6,702 nt of DNA from Gemmatimonadaceae bacterium (GCA_025451425.1 JANWKK010000004.1:1-6702), one strand, 5' to 3'; shown: positions 1 through 6,085, counted from the stretch's first letter. The notes: generated by a model from the sequence alone, not told the origin. Made by a program: numbers and translations.

Positions 1-979
1 CTAAAGCAAGCTGCCGATAGATGCGCGCGCGTGGCGCGCCCAGAGCAACGCGCACAGCCATCTCGCGTCCCCGGTGCATCTGCCGCGACAGAGTGAGGTT
101 TGCGACGTTCGCAATCGCTGCAAGCAACAGAAAGGCCGCGGTCGCGAAGAGCAGCAGCAAGATCGGCTTCGCTCGCGACGTCATCTCATCGCGAGCAAGG
201 CTCACCGCGTAGTGGAAGCGCTGTTGCGCCGGATATGCTTGGGGGTGCGCGTCACGGTTTCGGGCCGCGAGCGTCGCGAGCTCCACGCGAGCACGCTCGA
301 GCGACACACCCGGGCGAAGGACGGCGAACGCGCCCACCATCCGCATGCCGTAATCGTTCATCATCACCGGCGCCGAGCGGAATGGACACGCGCCAGCGGG
401 CATGAAGATATCCGCCTCGTTCGGATAGCCGGCCATTGCTGGGAGAACGCCGACGACCGTGTGCACTTTGTCGTTCATCGTAAACTTGGCGCCGATGATC
501 GACGGATCGCCGTGGAACTGATTCATCCCGAACTTGTGCGTCAAAACGACGACGGGCGGCGCGCCGACCGCCACTTCACCCGGACGAAACGTGCGGCCGA
601 GCAGCGGCTTCACGCCGAGGAGATCGAAAAATTTGTCCGATACGACACTCGTCTGGACTCGCAGCGGCTCGCCGTATCCATAGAGTTGGAACGACATGCT
701 GTGATACTCGGCGGCGCCGCTCATCGTCTGCGTGTTCGCGCTGAGGTCGCCCACCTCGAGCACGGAGAACCCTTCGTCTTCGTTCTGCGTCGACGGCTGG
801 GTGAGATGGACGAAGCGGTCCCCCACTCCGATCGGGAGACGCCGCAACAGCACCCCATTGACCATGCTAAAGATCGCGGTACTCGCCGCGACGCCAAGCG
901 CAACGGTGATCACGGCGGCCAGGGAAAACCCCTGAGCATGACGCAGCGCGCGAAGTGCATAACGAGAGTCGTCGAACAT
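1..979 (-). CDS. MacB/FtsX-family ABC permease (ADOP-type), N-terminal part
   Basis: I translated the minus strand from the ATG at 979-977; it stays open for 326 codons and leaves the window at position 1, so the C-terminus is missing. The opening MFDDSRYALRALR, followed by a membrane segment at about residues 18-42 (core TVALGVAASTAIFSMVNGVL), is the classic start of a MacB-like permease. Residues about 45-265 form the extracytoplasmic MacB_PCD domain, with FFDLLGVKPLLGRTF at 118-131. A second membrane segment at about 272-295 runs into the FtsX motif NVANLTLSRQ...REMAVRVALGAPR (291-317). Full-length relatives of the acidobacterial duplicated orphan permease type are around 800 aa, so well over half is probably missing. 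A purine-rich AGAGGGG sits just before the ATG. The regulator gene ends 8 bp upstream, so co-transcription is likely. No ABC ATPase is visible. Such permeases are assigned to export or lipoprotein/peptide handling, but the substrate cannot be told from sequence. Confidence 0.93.
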   Translation of the reverse strand, partial: MFDDSRYALRALRHAQGFSLAAVITVALGVAASTAIFSMVNGVLLRRLPIGVGDRFVHLTQPSTQNEDEGFSVLEVGDLSANTQTMSGAAEYHSMSFQLYGYGEPLRVQTSVVSDKFFDLLGVKPLLGRTFRPGEVAVGAPPVVVLTHKFGMNQFHGDPSIIGAKFTMNDKVHTVVGVLPAMAGYPNEADIFMPAGACPFRSAPVMMNDYGMRMVGAFAVLRPGVSLERARVELATLAARNRDAHPQAYPAQQRFHYAVSLARDEMTSRAKPILLLLFATAAFLLLAAIANVANLTLSRQMHRGREMAVRVALGAPRARIYRQLAL

Positions 980-990
980 ATCCCCTCTTA
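980..990 (-). promoter_or_regulatory. Ribosome binding site of the permease, touching the regulator stop
   Basis: Read on the minus strand, the regulator's TAA (990-988) is followed by GAGGGGAT and then the permease ATG at 979. The purine run AGAGGGG begins within or next to the stop codon. A ribosome finishing the regulator would therefore end on the permease start signal, which suggests translational coupling. The site supports 979 as the permease start. Confidence 0.6.
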
Positions 991-1980
991 CATGAAAGGC
1001 TTGCTGACCAGATTGAATCGGCCGCGATAGTGACGTGGCGACACGCCGAAGCGGCGCTCGAATGCTCGGCGAAAGGCGTCGTCGCTGGCGTAGCCGACCG
1101 ACCGCGCAACCGTCTCGATCGTCGAGCGGCGCGCCGCGAGCCGGCGACAAGCTTCGGTGAGCCGTGCTTCCTCGACGAACGCCGCCGGTGTAACGTCGAA
1201 CCGTTCCTTGAACGCACGCGCGAATTGACGGACGCTGAGACAGGCACGTCGCGCGAGCGCCTCCAGCGAGAGATCACCGCGCAGGTTCGCTGGAATCCAC
1301 GCGACGAGATCGGCGAAGCGATCGCTCGATTCCACCTGAAAACGCAGCGGCTCCGAGTACTGATTCTGTCCGCCCGAACGTTTAAGGTAGACCACCATCT
1401 CGCGCGCCACGGCGAGCGCCGCCTCGGGCCCGAGATCTTCCTCGACCATCGCCAGCGCGAGATCGATTCCGGCGGTGATGCCGGCAGACGTATAGAAGCG
1501 TCCGTCTTTGTGAAACAACGCATCGCGATCCACACGAAGCTTTGGATATCGACGCTGGAGGTCGTCAGCGAAAGCCCAATGCGTCGCGACGTCGCGTCCG
1601 TCGAGGAGTCCGGTCGGCGCGAGGCCGTAGATCCCAGTGCAAACGCTGGCGATGCGTCGAATGTGCGGCGCGCGCGCCGCGATCCATCTGGCGACACGCG
1701 CCGCGTCGTCACTTTGGCGCAGCCCGCTGCCGCCGGGAACGATTAGCGTGTCGAGCGCGGCATTCGTCGGGAGCGTGTAGCGCGCGGTGAATTGCACGCC
1801 GTTGCTGGCGGTGAACTTCTTCCCGCGAAGGCCAATGACGACAACTTCGTACGGCGGCTCATCGCCGTCGCTGAACTCGGGCGCGGCGAGCGCGTCGGAT
1901 CCGAAGACGTCGGCTGGACCGATGAGGTCGAGTGCTTGAAGGTTCTCGAAACCGAGAATCCCGATGCGGCGCCGGGGCAT
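988..1980 (-). CDS. GlxA-type AraC family transcriptional regulator (DJ-1/PfpI domain plus HTH)
   Basis: This is a complete 330-aa protein, the usual length for the family. Residues about 5-195 are a DJ-1/PfpI (class I glutamine amidotransferase-like) domain: IGILGFENLQALDLIGPADVF near the N-terminus, LIVPGGSGLR at 79-88, and the nucleophile-elbow region SVCTGIYGLAPTGLLDG with Cys114, followed by ATHW. In this family the domain usually senses a ligand rather than acting as an enzyme. The linker SGGQNQYSEPL (202-212) is typical of the group. The C-terminal part (about 222-320) is a double helix-turn-helix AraC domain ending in VARSVGYASDDAFRRAFERRFGVSPRHYR. It is probably a cytoplasmic activator or repressor. 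The ATG at 1980 puts the DJ-1 strand at the expected distance from the start, though no strong Shine-Dalgarno precedes it. Its likely target, by position, is the permease 8 bp downstream and perhaps its own promoter, where three GACAT repeats lie. Ligand unknown. Confidence 0.93.
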   Translation of the reverse strand: MPRRRIGILGFENLQALDLIGPADVFGSDALAAPEFSDGDEPPYEVVVIGLRGKKFTASNGVQFTARYTLPTNAALDTLIVPGGSGLRQSDDAARVARWIAARAPHIRRIASVCTGIYGLAPTGLLDGRDVATHWAFADDLQRRYPKLRVDRDALFHKDGRFYTSAGITAGIDLALAMVEEDLGPEAALAVAREMVVYLKRSGGQNQYSEPLRFQVESSDRFADLVAWIPANLRGDLSLEALARRACLSVRQFARAFKERFDVTPAAFVEEARLTEACRRLAARRSTIETVARSVGYASDDAFRRAFERRFGVSPRHYRGRFNLVSKPFM

Positions 1981-2072
1981 GCTGTAGGATCGCCCCGATG
2001 CGCAATGGCTGCAATGACATTAATCCGACATTTACAGACATCATGCACATCCGGCGACGATACGCCGCGGAG
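1981..2072. other. Intergenic region between SulP stop and AraC start
   Basis: These 92 bp separate the SulP stop (TAG at 2075-2073) from the AraC ATG. They hold the GACAT repeats and a 5-bp GC-rich stem with a 6-nt loop at 2052-2068. The stem has no T-run after it on the minus strand, so it is not a convincing intrinsic terminator. I found no close match to sigma-70 boxes; ATTAAT near 2020-2025 on the minus strand is the best -10-like hexamer, without a good -35. Confidence 0.4.
2016..2041. repeat. Three GACAT direct repeats, helically phased, upstream of the AraC gene
   Basis: GACAT occurs at 2016-2020, 2027-2031 and 2037-2041 on the plus strand (ATGTC on the strand of the regulator). The start-to-start spacings are 11 and 10 bp, about one helical turn, so all three copies would face the same side of the DNA. 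The block is more AT-rich than its surroundings and lies 36-61 bp before the regulator's ATG. AraC-family proteins typically bind direct repeats, so an autoregulatory operator is possible. That role is inference; the repeats themselves are seen directly. Confidence 0.45.
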
Positions 2073-3683
2073 CTATCGAGAGTCGATCGCGAGCAATTGT
2101 CGCAGTGCTCGGTCTTCCTCCGCGCGCGCAAGCGCGGCCTCGAGCGTCGTGCAGATGTGCTCCTCGCCGATCTCGTCGATGAGGACTGAGCGACGGAGAG
2201 CTTGTAGGGGTTGCGGCTGCACCTCCGACAGCAGCACCAGCGTTCCATCCCGACGACTGCGATGCACGACGTCCGTCAACGCGTGAAGCCCGGTGGCATC
2301 GATCACCGGCACGCGCCGCATGCGGAGAATGAGCACTTTGGGCTTTCCCGCGACAAGCGCGAGCGTGTCCTTGAATGTCTCGGCCGCGCCGAAAAAGAAA
2401 GGCCCGTTGATCTCGTACACTTCGACGCCTGGAGGAGGCGTCGCTGCCATTGTCGCTTCGTCGGTGCCGTCCTCCTCGACCAGGCCGCTGGAGACGACAC
2501 TCACATTGGCGAGTGACGCCATTCGCCGCATGAAGAGGAACGCCGCGAGGATCATTCCGACTTCGATTGCAACCGTCAGGTCCACAAAGACGGTCAGTCC
2601 AAACGTGACGACGAGTACGAGAACGTCGCTGCGCGGCGAAGTGAGCTCCGCGCGAAACACTCGCCATTCGCTCATTTGGTACGACACGACGAGGAGAATC
2701 CCCGCGAGCGTCGCCATGGGGATCAACGCCGCCCATCGTCCAAAAAACAGCGTGATGAGCAAAACCGTAACGGCGTGCGTCATCCCGGCAACGGGGGTGC
2801 GGCCACCATTCTTGATATTGGTCGCCGTGCGCGCGATCGCACCCGTGGCTGGAATTCCGCCAAACAATGGCGAGGCGATATTCGCCACGCCTTGCGCAAT
2901 GAGCTCCATGTTCGAGCGATGCCGTCCGCCGATCATTCCGTCAGACACGACTGCCGAGAGCAGCGACTCGATCGAGCCGAGTAGCGCAATGGTGAATGCC
3001 GGACGAACGAGACGCATCACGTCGGCGAATTCGAGGTGCGGCACCGCTGGGTGTGGAATCTGGGCGGCGAGCGTACCAAAACGACTTCCGATGGTTTCGA
3101 CGTTCAGATGAAGCAGTTGCGCGCCAATCGTCGTTAGGAGCAGCGCAACAAGTGGTCCCGGGATACGTCGGCTGACGCGCGGCCAGAGGGCGATGACTGC
3201 AATCGACATCGCGCATACCGCGAGCGCCGCAACATTGATTCCGTCGAGGTGCTGCCGATAGGCGCTCACTCGTTGGACGAAATCAGCCGGCACGCTGCCC
3301 ATCCTGAGTCCAAGAGCATCCTTGATCTCGCCGGTCGCGATGATGACCGCAATGCCGGCGGTGAAGCCGGTGATGAGCGGATGTGGAATGAATCGGATGG
3401 CCGACCCGAGTCGCGCCACACCGAAGGCCACGAGCAGCACGCCGGCCATGAGCGTCGCCACCGTGAGTCCGCCGATACCGTACTGCTGCACGATTCCGTA
3501 CACGATCACTACAAACGCGCCGGTCGGTCCGCCAATTTGCACGCGCGAGCCGCCGAGCGCGGAGATGATGAAACCGGCGACGATCGCGGTGTAGAGACCG
3601 CGATCCGGCGTAACCCCGCTCGCGATCGCGAACGCAATCGAAAGCGGAATCGCGACGACGCCGACGATGACGCCAGCCGTCAA
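2073..3683 (-). CDS. SulP family anion transporter with C-terminal STAS domain (DauA-like)
   Basis: This inner-membrane transporter moves anions (sulfate, bicarbonate or C4-dicarboxylates in characterised relatives), probably with Na+ or H+. The coordinates give 536 aa from the TTG at 3683. Residues about 4-390 are the multi-spanning transport domain, with TAGVIVGVVAIPLSIAFAIAS at the start, GGSRVQIGGPTGAFVVIVYG at 44-63, GFTAGIAVI at 106-114, LLGSIESLLSAVV at 234-246 and GVANIASPLFGGIPATGAIART at 265-286. A STAS domain follows (about 420-520) with the phospho-site-like loop VIDATGLHAL around 460-469. The layout and many motifs match E. coli DauA as I recall it. The TTG falls inside conserved sequence: the in-frame codons above it encode YSREQLIRD, which also fits the family, so the true N-terminus is very probably upstream (see the next entry). 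Substrate is not resolved. Confidence 0.93.
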   Translation of the reverse strand: MTAGVIVGVVAIPLSIAFAIASGVTPDRGLYTAIVAGFIISALGGSRVQIGGPTGAFVVIVYGIVQQYGIGGLTVATLMAGVLLVAFGVARLGSAIRFIPHPLITGFTAGIAVIIATGEIKDALGLRMGSVPADFVQRVSAYRQHLDGINVAALAVCAMSIAVIALWPRVSRRIPGPLVALLLTTIGAQLLHLNVETIGSRFGTLAAQIPHPAVPHLEFADVMRLVRPAFTIALLGSIESLLSAVVSDGMIGGRHRSNMELIAQGVANIASPLFGGIPATGAIARTATNIKNGGRTPVAGMTHAVTVLLITLFFGRWAALIPMATLAGILLVVSYQMSEWRVFRAELTSPRSDVLVLVVTFGLTVFVDLTVAIEVGMILAAFLFMRRMASLANVSVVSSGLVEEDGTDEATMAATPPPGVEVYEINGPFFFGAAETFKDTLALVAGKPKVLILRMRRVPVIDATGLHALTDVVHRSRRDGTLVLLSEVQPQPLQALRRSVLIDEIGEEHICTTLEAALARAEEDRALRQLLAIDSR

Positions 3684-3791
3684 GTCGCGAATCAGCTGCT
3701 CGCGTGAATAGCCGCGGACAGTCGTCGCGAGCTTGGGAAGGAATGTAGTCGACGTAGGCTGGCGCTTGGATGCGATAGGGGGCGGCAGAAG
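3684..3791 (-). other. In-frame N-terminal extension of the SulP gene without a standard start codon
   Basis: Reading upstream of the TTG in the same frame gives 36 more codons before an in-frame TAA at 3794-3792. They encode LPKLATTVRGYSREQLIRD next to the transporter start, which resembles the cytoplasmic N-terminus of SulP proteins. No ATG, GTG or TTG occurs in this stretch; the only candidates are a CTG at 3788-3786 and an ATC at 3776-3774, neither with a clear Shine-Dalgarno. Either a rare start is used or a sequence change removed the normal start. Confidence 0.6.
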
Positions 3792-3919
3792 TTACCGACT
3801 CACCAGCGGCGTGGAGTGTCAGGCGAATCGAGGAAGATCGTCAGGGAATCCCTTACGGGAGGCCATCAGCGGAGCGCCTTGACCGCGCGCTTCCCTGATG
3901 AGTGGTTACTCAACTACAA
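3792..3919. other. Intergenic region between MCE gene and SulP gene, with inverted repeats
   Basis: About 128 bp lie between the MCE stop and the first possible SulP codon. They contain an 8-bp inverted repeat, TCAGGGAA at 3841-3848 and TTCCCTGA at 3891-3898, 42 bp apart. Inside it is a small hairpin with arms TCCC (3849-3852) and GGGA (3857-3860). An in-frame ATG at 3866 on the minus strand opens a 15-codon frame that stops at a TGA before reaching SulP. No T-run follows the hairpin, so terminator function is uncertain. Confidence 0.35.
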
Positions 3920-4390
3920 CTACTGCCGCGGCGCCGGTGCAGTCTGAGGTGGCCTCGAGCTATCGGCTTTCGACCACTGCCGCGCAAACTCGTGCACGAC
4001 GGCGCGGGCCCAGGCGTCGCGCGTCGGAGCGAGTGAATCGGGCGGTGCGGCGCGGAGTTGACCGCCATCTGCGACGGACGGTCCGTCCGCCGGGCTGGGG
4101 ATGATTTCCACGACCTTGTCCCCAAAGATGCCAATGGGCCGCACGGCGACGCGATCATTGACCTCGACCGGCGCGTTGGCTCGCCGAATGAGCAGCTCGA
4201 CATGTACGCCGGAGCGCTGCAAGGTCACTCGGTTCACCCGACCGATGTCGATCCCACGAAACTGGACCGCGGTTCCCTCTTTGAGGTCCTCAGCGCCAGC
4301 GAGATCGACGAACACGATTCGATCGGCGGAGTACTTGCAGGCACTCTGGAATGCGAGAACAATGAGAATCGCGAGCCAGCGGACTTGCAT
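3920..4390 (-). CDS. Single MCE-domain (MlaD-like) envelope protein
   Basis: This is a complete 156-aa protein with one MCE domain at about residues 24-97: FVDLAGAEDLKEGTAVQFRG, then IDIGRVNRVTL, and PIGIFGDKVVEIIP at the end. MCE proteins such as MlaD form rings that bind lipids between the membranes and work with an MlaE permease and MlaF ATPase; neither partner is in this window. Residues 4-17 are hydrophobic and end in FQSAC, with Cys18. This could be a lipoprotein signal, but Gln at position -3 is unusual for a lipobox, so a plain membrane anchor or cleaved signal is also possible. The C-terminal 50 or so residues are hydrophilic and Pro/Ala-rich, with no second domain. The start is well supported by GGAGGG five bases before the ATG. 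It is divergent from the methyltransferase gene and is the first of the minus-strand series. Confidence 0.88.
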   Translation of the reverse strand: MQVRWLAILIVLAFQSACKYSADRIVFVDLAGAEDLKEGTAVQFRGIDIGRVNRVTLQRSGVHVELLIRRANAPVEVNDRVAVRPIGIFGDKVVEIIPSPADGPSVADGGQLRAAPPDSLAPTRDAWARAVVHEFARQWSKADSSRPPQTAPAPRQ

Positions 4391-4528
4391 GCGTCCCTCC
4401 GCACGTGGAGCTCCTCTACTGCCCTACAGCCCTAAGCCTGAGGCTTCCGCTGTCGAGTCAACTCTTGAGGTGTTGTGGACCACTCGATGAGTCCATGCTA
4501 ACCTCAGGTATCGATGAAGGGAGGCAAG
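4391..4528. promoter_or_regulatory. Divergent intergenic region with a perfect 13-bp palindrome
   Basis: This region must drive the MCE gene to the left and the methyltransferase to the right. It contains AAGCCTGAGGCTT at 4434-4446, with 6-bp arms around one central base, a good size for a dimeric regulator site. On the minus strand a -35-like TTGACT lies at 4461-4456, upstream of the palindrome, but I see no good -10 at the expected distance. On the plus strand only weak -35-like hexamers (TTGAGG 4465, TTGTGG 4473) and TAACCT at 4499 are present, badly spaced. The MCE Shine-Dalgarno GGAGGG (minus strand) occupies about 4396-4401. Confidence 0.4.
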
Positions 4529-4573
4529 ATGCTGACGTCCAAGCAAGCATGCAAGAGGCGCCAATCCACCTAA
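4529..4573 (+). CDS. Possible 14-aa leader peptide before the methyltransferase
   Basis: An ATG at 4529 is preceded by AAGGGAGG (4517-4524) with a 4-base gap, the strongest plus-strand ribosome binding site in the area. The frame encodes MLTSKQACKRRQST and stops at TAA 4571-4573, which is 14 bases before the preferred methyltransferase ATG and in a different frame from it. An alternative in-frame ATG is at 4514. It could be a leader peptide that couples translation to the downstream gene, or a remnant of a start displaced by an indel. There is no homology argument for it, and it has no run of a single amino acid that would suggest classic attenuation. Confidence 0.35.
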   Translation: MLTSKQACKRRQST

Positions 4574-4587
4574 CGGCCGAGAGTCAG

Positions 4588-5289
4588 ATGCCTAAGAACG
4601 TCGTCCTCGATTCGCGCGTCGAGTCGCTGCTGGAGCGGCTGTACGAACAGCATTCAGCACAGGGCGCCGCCATGGAGGCATACTTTGCGGAGCGTGCCTC
4701 GGACGAATCGATGGATTGGAACCGCTTCGATGACCGGACGCACGCATTCCTCCGAGACAAGTTGGTCGCACTCGATCGGCCCAAGGCGGAATTCTGCTAC
4801 GTCGTGTGCCGAGCGTTGCGCGCGCGCCGCGTGGTGGAGGCAGGCACGTCCTTCGGCGTATCGACGCTGTTTCTCGCGTCAGCAGTGCGCGACAACCGGG
4901 CTGGTGATCAAGGGAATACGGGCACGCCGGTTGTCATCGCGACCGAGTACGAACCGGAAAAGGCGAAGATCGCACTCCGCCACTTTGCAGAAGCAGGGCT
5001 CTCGGACTTCATCGATCTCCGCGAAGGCGACCTGCGCGAAACGTTGACCGACTTGCGAAACTCGATCGACTTCATGCTCGTCGACATCTGGACGCCGATG
5101 GCGCGTCCGGCGCTCCAGCTCGTGTCACCGCATCTCAGGACAGGAGCGGTCGTCATCTGTGACAACACGCAGCAGTTCAGCGACGCCTACCAAGACTACT
5201 TCGCTTTCGTCCACGATCCGCGGAATGGCTTGCGCACCATGACTCTCCCCTTCGAAGGTGGCCTCGAGTTCACAGTGAAAGTGGACTGA
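4588..5289 (+). CDS. Class I SAM-dependent O-methyltransferase
   Basis: Read from the ATG at 4588 the protein is 233 aa, the usual size for cation-dependent O-methyltransferases of the COMT/CCoAOMT-like group. These cytoplasmic enzymes transfer a methyl group from SAM to a hydroxyl. The helical N-terminal part (1-78) is followed by SAM motif I, VVEAGTSFGVSTLFLA (82-97). A ribose-binding acidic strand follows, VVIATEYEPEK (115-125), then EGDLRETL (146-153), the strand DFMLVDIWTP (161-170) and VVICDNT (188-194). Asp166, Asp192 and Asn193 lie where metal ligands occur in the family. The frame is open back to 4405, but residues encoded before 4588 do not resemble the family. ATG 4549 is another possible start. 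Only a weak GAGAG precedes 4588, and translational coupling to the 14-aa frame would explain this. The substrate is unknown; the neighbours do not indicate a biosynthetic cluster. Confidence 0.88.
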   Translation: MPKNVVLDSRVESLLERLYEQHSAQGAAMEAYFAERASDESMDWNRFDDRTHAFLRDKLVALDRPKAEFCYVVCRALRARRVVEAGTSFGVSTLFLASAVRDNRAGDQGNTGTPVVIATEYEPEKAKIALRHFAEAGLSDFIDLREGDLRETLTDLRNSIDFMLVDIWTPMARPALQLVSPHLRTGAVVICDNTQQFSDAYQDYFAFVHDPRNGLRTMTLPFEGGLEFTVKVD

Positions 5290-5395
5290 GAGGAAGCACA
5301 CAGAATCGATATCAGCATCCGCCTCGCGCCCGGCCCGACTGGCGGCCATGTTTGAGGTGCCAGATCCCAACCCGGACATCTCGGATTCAGACAAT
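5290..5395 (+). other. Intergenic region between methyltransferase and beta-propeller gene
   Basis: These 106 bp hold no recognisable terminator hairpin or sigma-70 promoter. An in-frame ATG at 5348 would add 16 acidic residues (MFEVPDPNPDISDSDN) before the signal peptide of the next gene, so it is less likely than 5396 as the start. Confidence 0.35.
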
Positions 5396-6085
5396 ATGAT
5401 CGCCTCCGCTCATCGTTCTCGGCTCATTTGCACTGCCGTCAGCGCACTGGTCGCGCTCACCATCGAGACCGTACCCGCTCTCGCGCAGCAGCCGCCGCGC
5501 CGTCAACCTGCACCGGCGCCACGCACGGCGACGTCGGACTCCGGTCGGACGCGCGCCGTCGCGACGGACACAACGCGGAATCGCCGCGCCGCGAACCAGG
5601 ACACGTCGACGACCGGCGATTCCACCGGCGCGCCTAACGGTGGTCGCGGCGGAGATCCGTACGCCGGCCTCAATCTGCGCTCCATCGGACCGGCCATGAT
5701 CTCGGGACGTATCGTTGATCTCGCCGTCAATCCGCGCGATAAGAAAACGTGGTACATCGGAGTCGCCGCCGGCGGAGTCTGGAAGACGATAAATGCCGGC
5801 ACCACATGGACGCCGGTCTTCGATAACCAGTCCAACTACTCGATCGGTACGATCACCATCGACCCGAAGAACCCCAACACGGTCTGGGTCGGCACGGGAG
5901 AGAACAAACGCGCAGCGGGCCGTCGCCTACGGCGATGGCGTGTACCGCTCGACCGATGGCGGGCGCTCGTGGCAGAACATGGGTCTTCACGAATCGGAGC
6001 ACATTGGCAAGATCGTCATCGATCCGCGCAATTCCGACATCATATATGTGGCCGCACAAGGACCTCTGAGTCGCGGCGGCGGTGA
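5396..6085 (+). CDS. Secreted Asp-box (BNR/sortilin-like) protein, 5' part up to the frameshift stop
   Basis: From the ATG at 5396 the protein starts with a signal peptide: basic HRSR, a hydrophobic core LICTAVSALVALTI, and the cleavage motif PALA before QQ. It is therefore exported. A Pro/Arg/Thr-rich linker of about 65 residues follows, then the beta-propeller part: LNLRSIGPAMISGRIVDLAVNP, YIGVAAGGVWKTINAGTTW (first Asp-box at 5783-5809) and VWVGTGEN. After that, at 5906-5908, the frame runs into an Arg-rich nonsense tail (from KRAAGRRLRRW) and stops at TGA 6083-6085. The proper sequence continues in another frame (next entry). Family members are large secreted proteins, about 1000 aa, often labelled glycosyl hydrolase or VPS10-domain protein, without proven activity. 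The start at 5348 is possible but would bury the signal peptide. Confidence 0.82.
   Translation: MIASAHRSRLICTAVSALVALTIETVPALAQQPPRRQPAPAPRTATSDSGRTRAVATDTTRNRRAANQDTSTTGDSTGAPNGGRGGDPYAGLNLRSIGPAMISGRIVDLAVNPRDKKTWYIGVAAGGVWKTINAGTTWTPVFDNQSNYSIGTITIDPKNPNTVWVGTGENKRAAGRRLRRWRVPLDRWRALVAEHGSSRIGAHWQDRHRSAQFRHHICGRTRTSESRRR
5906..5908 (+). other. Single-base insertion (frameshift) in the Asp-box gene
   Basis: The DNA reads GAGAACAAACGCGCAGCGG. Removing one A from the AAA gives codons for ENNAQRAVAYGDGVYRSTDGG, which joins the conserved GTGE motif to the next propeller blade exactly as in the family. As written, the frame yields ENKRAAGRR and a premature stop. This looks like one extra A, either a real mutation or a sequencing or assembly error. 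Confidence 0.85.

Noticed and set aside
74..1030. Plus-strand open frame of 318 codons opposite the permease
   Set aside because: The minus strand encodes a clear MacB/FtsX permease here. The plus-strand product is rich in Arg, His and Glu with no membrane segments or known motifs, as expected of an antisense shadow in GC-rich DNA.
955..1746. Plus-strand open frame of 263 codons opposite the AraC gene
   Set aside because: The minus-strand frame has full DJ-1 and AraC motifs. The plus-strand product is Arg-rich without recognisable domains.
2052..2068. GC-rich stem-loop after the SulP stop as a terminator
   Set aside because: The stem is only 5 bp with a 6-nt loop, and no T-run follows it on the minus strand.
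2041..2736. Second minus-strand frame overlapping the SulP gene
   Set aside because: It runs out of phase with the transporter and STAS motifs and yields Arg/Gly-rich sequence typical of a shifted frame.
4402..4414. CACGTG and GGAGCTCC palindromes near the MCE start
   Set aside because: Short palindromes of this size are common in GC-rich DNA, and these overlap the leader next to the ribosome binding site with no other support.
4405..4587. Extended methyltransferase N-terminus from ATG 4405
   Set aside because: The 61 extra residues do not resemble the family, no ribosome binding site precedes 4405, and the stretch covers the divergent promoter region with the palindrome and the leader Shine-Dalgarno.
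5903..5909. AACAAAC as a programmed -1 slippery site
   Set aside because: It does not fit the X XXY YYZ pattern, and the shift needed is +1, not -1.
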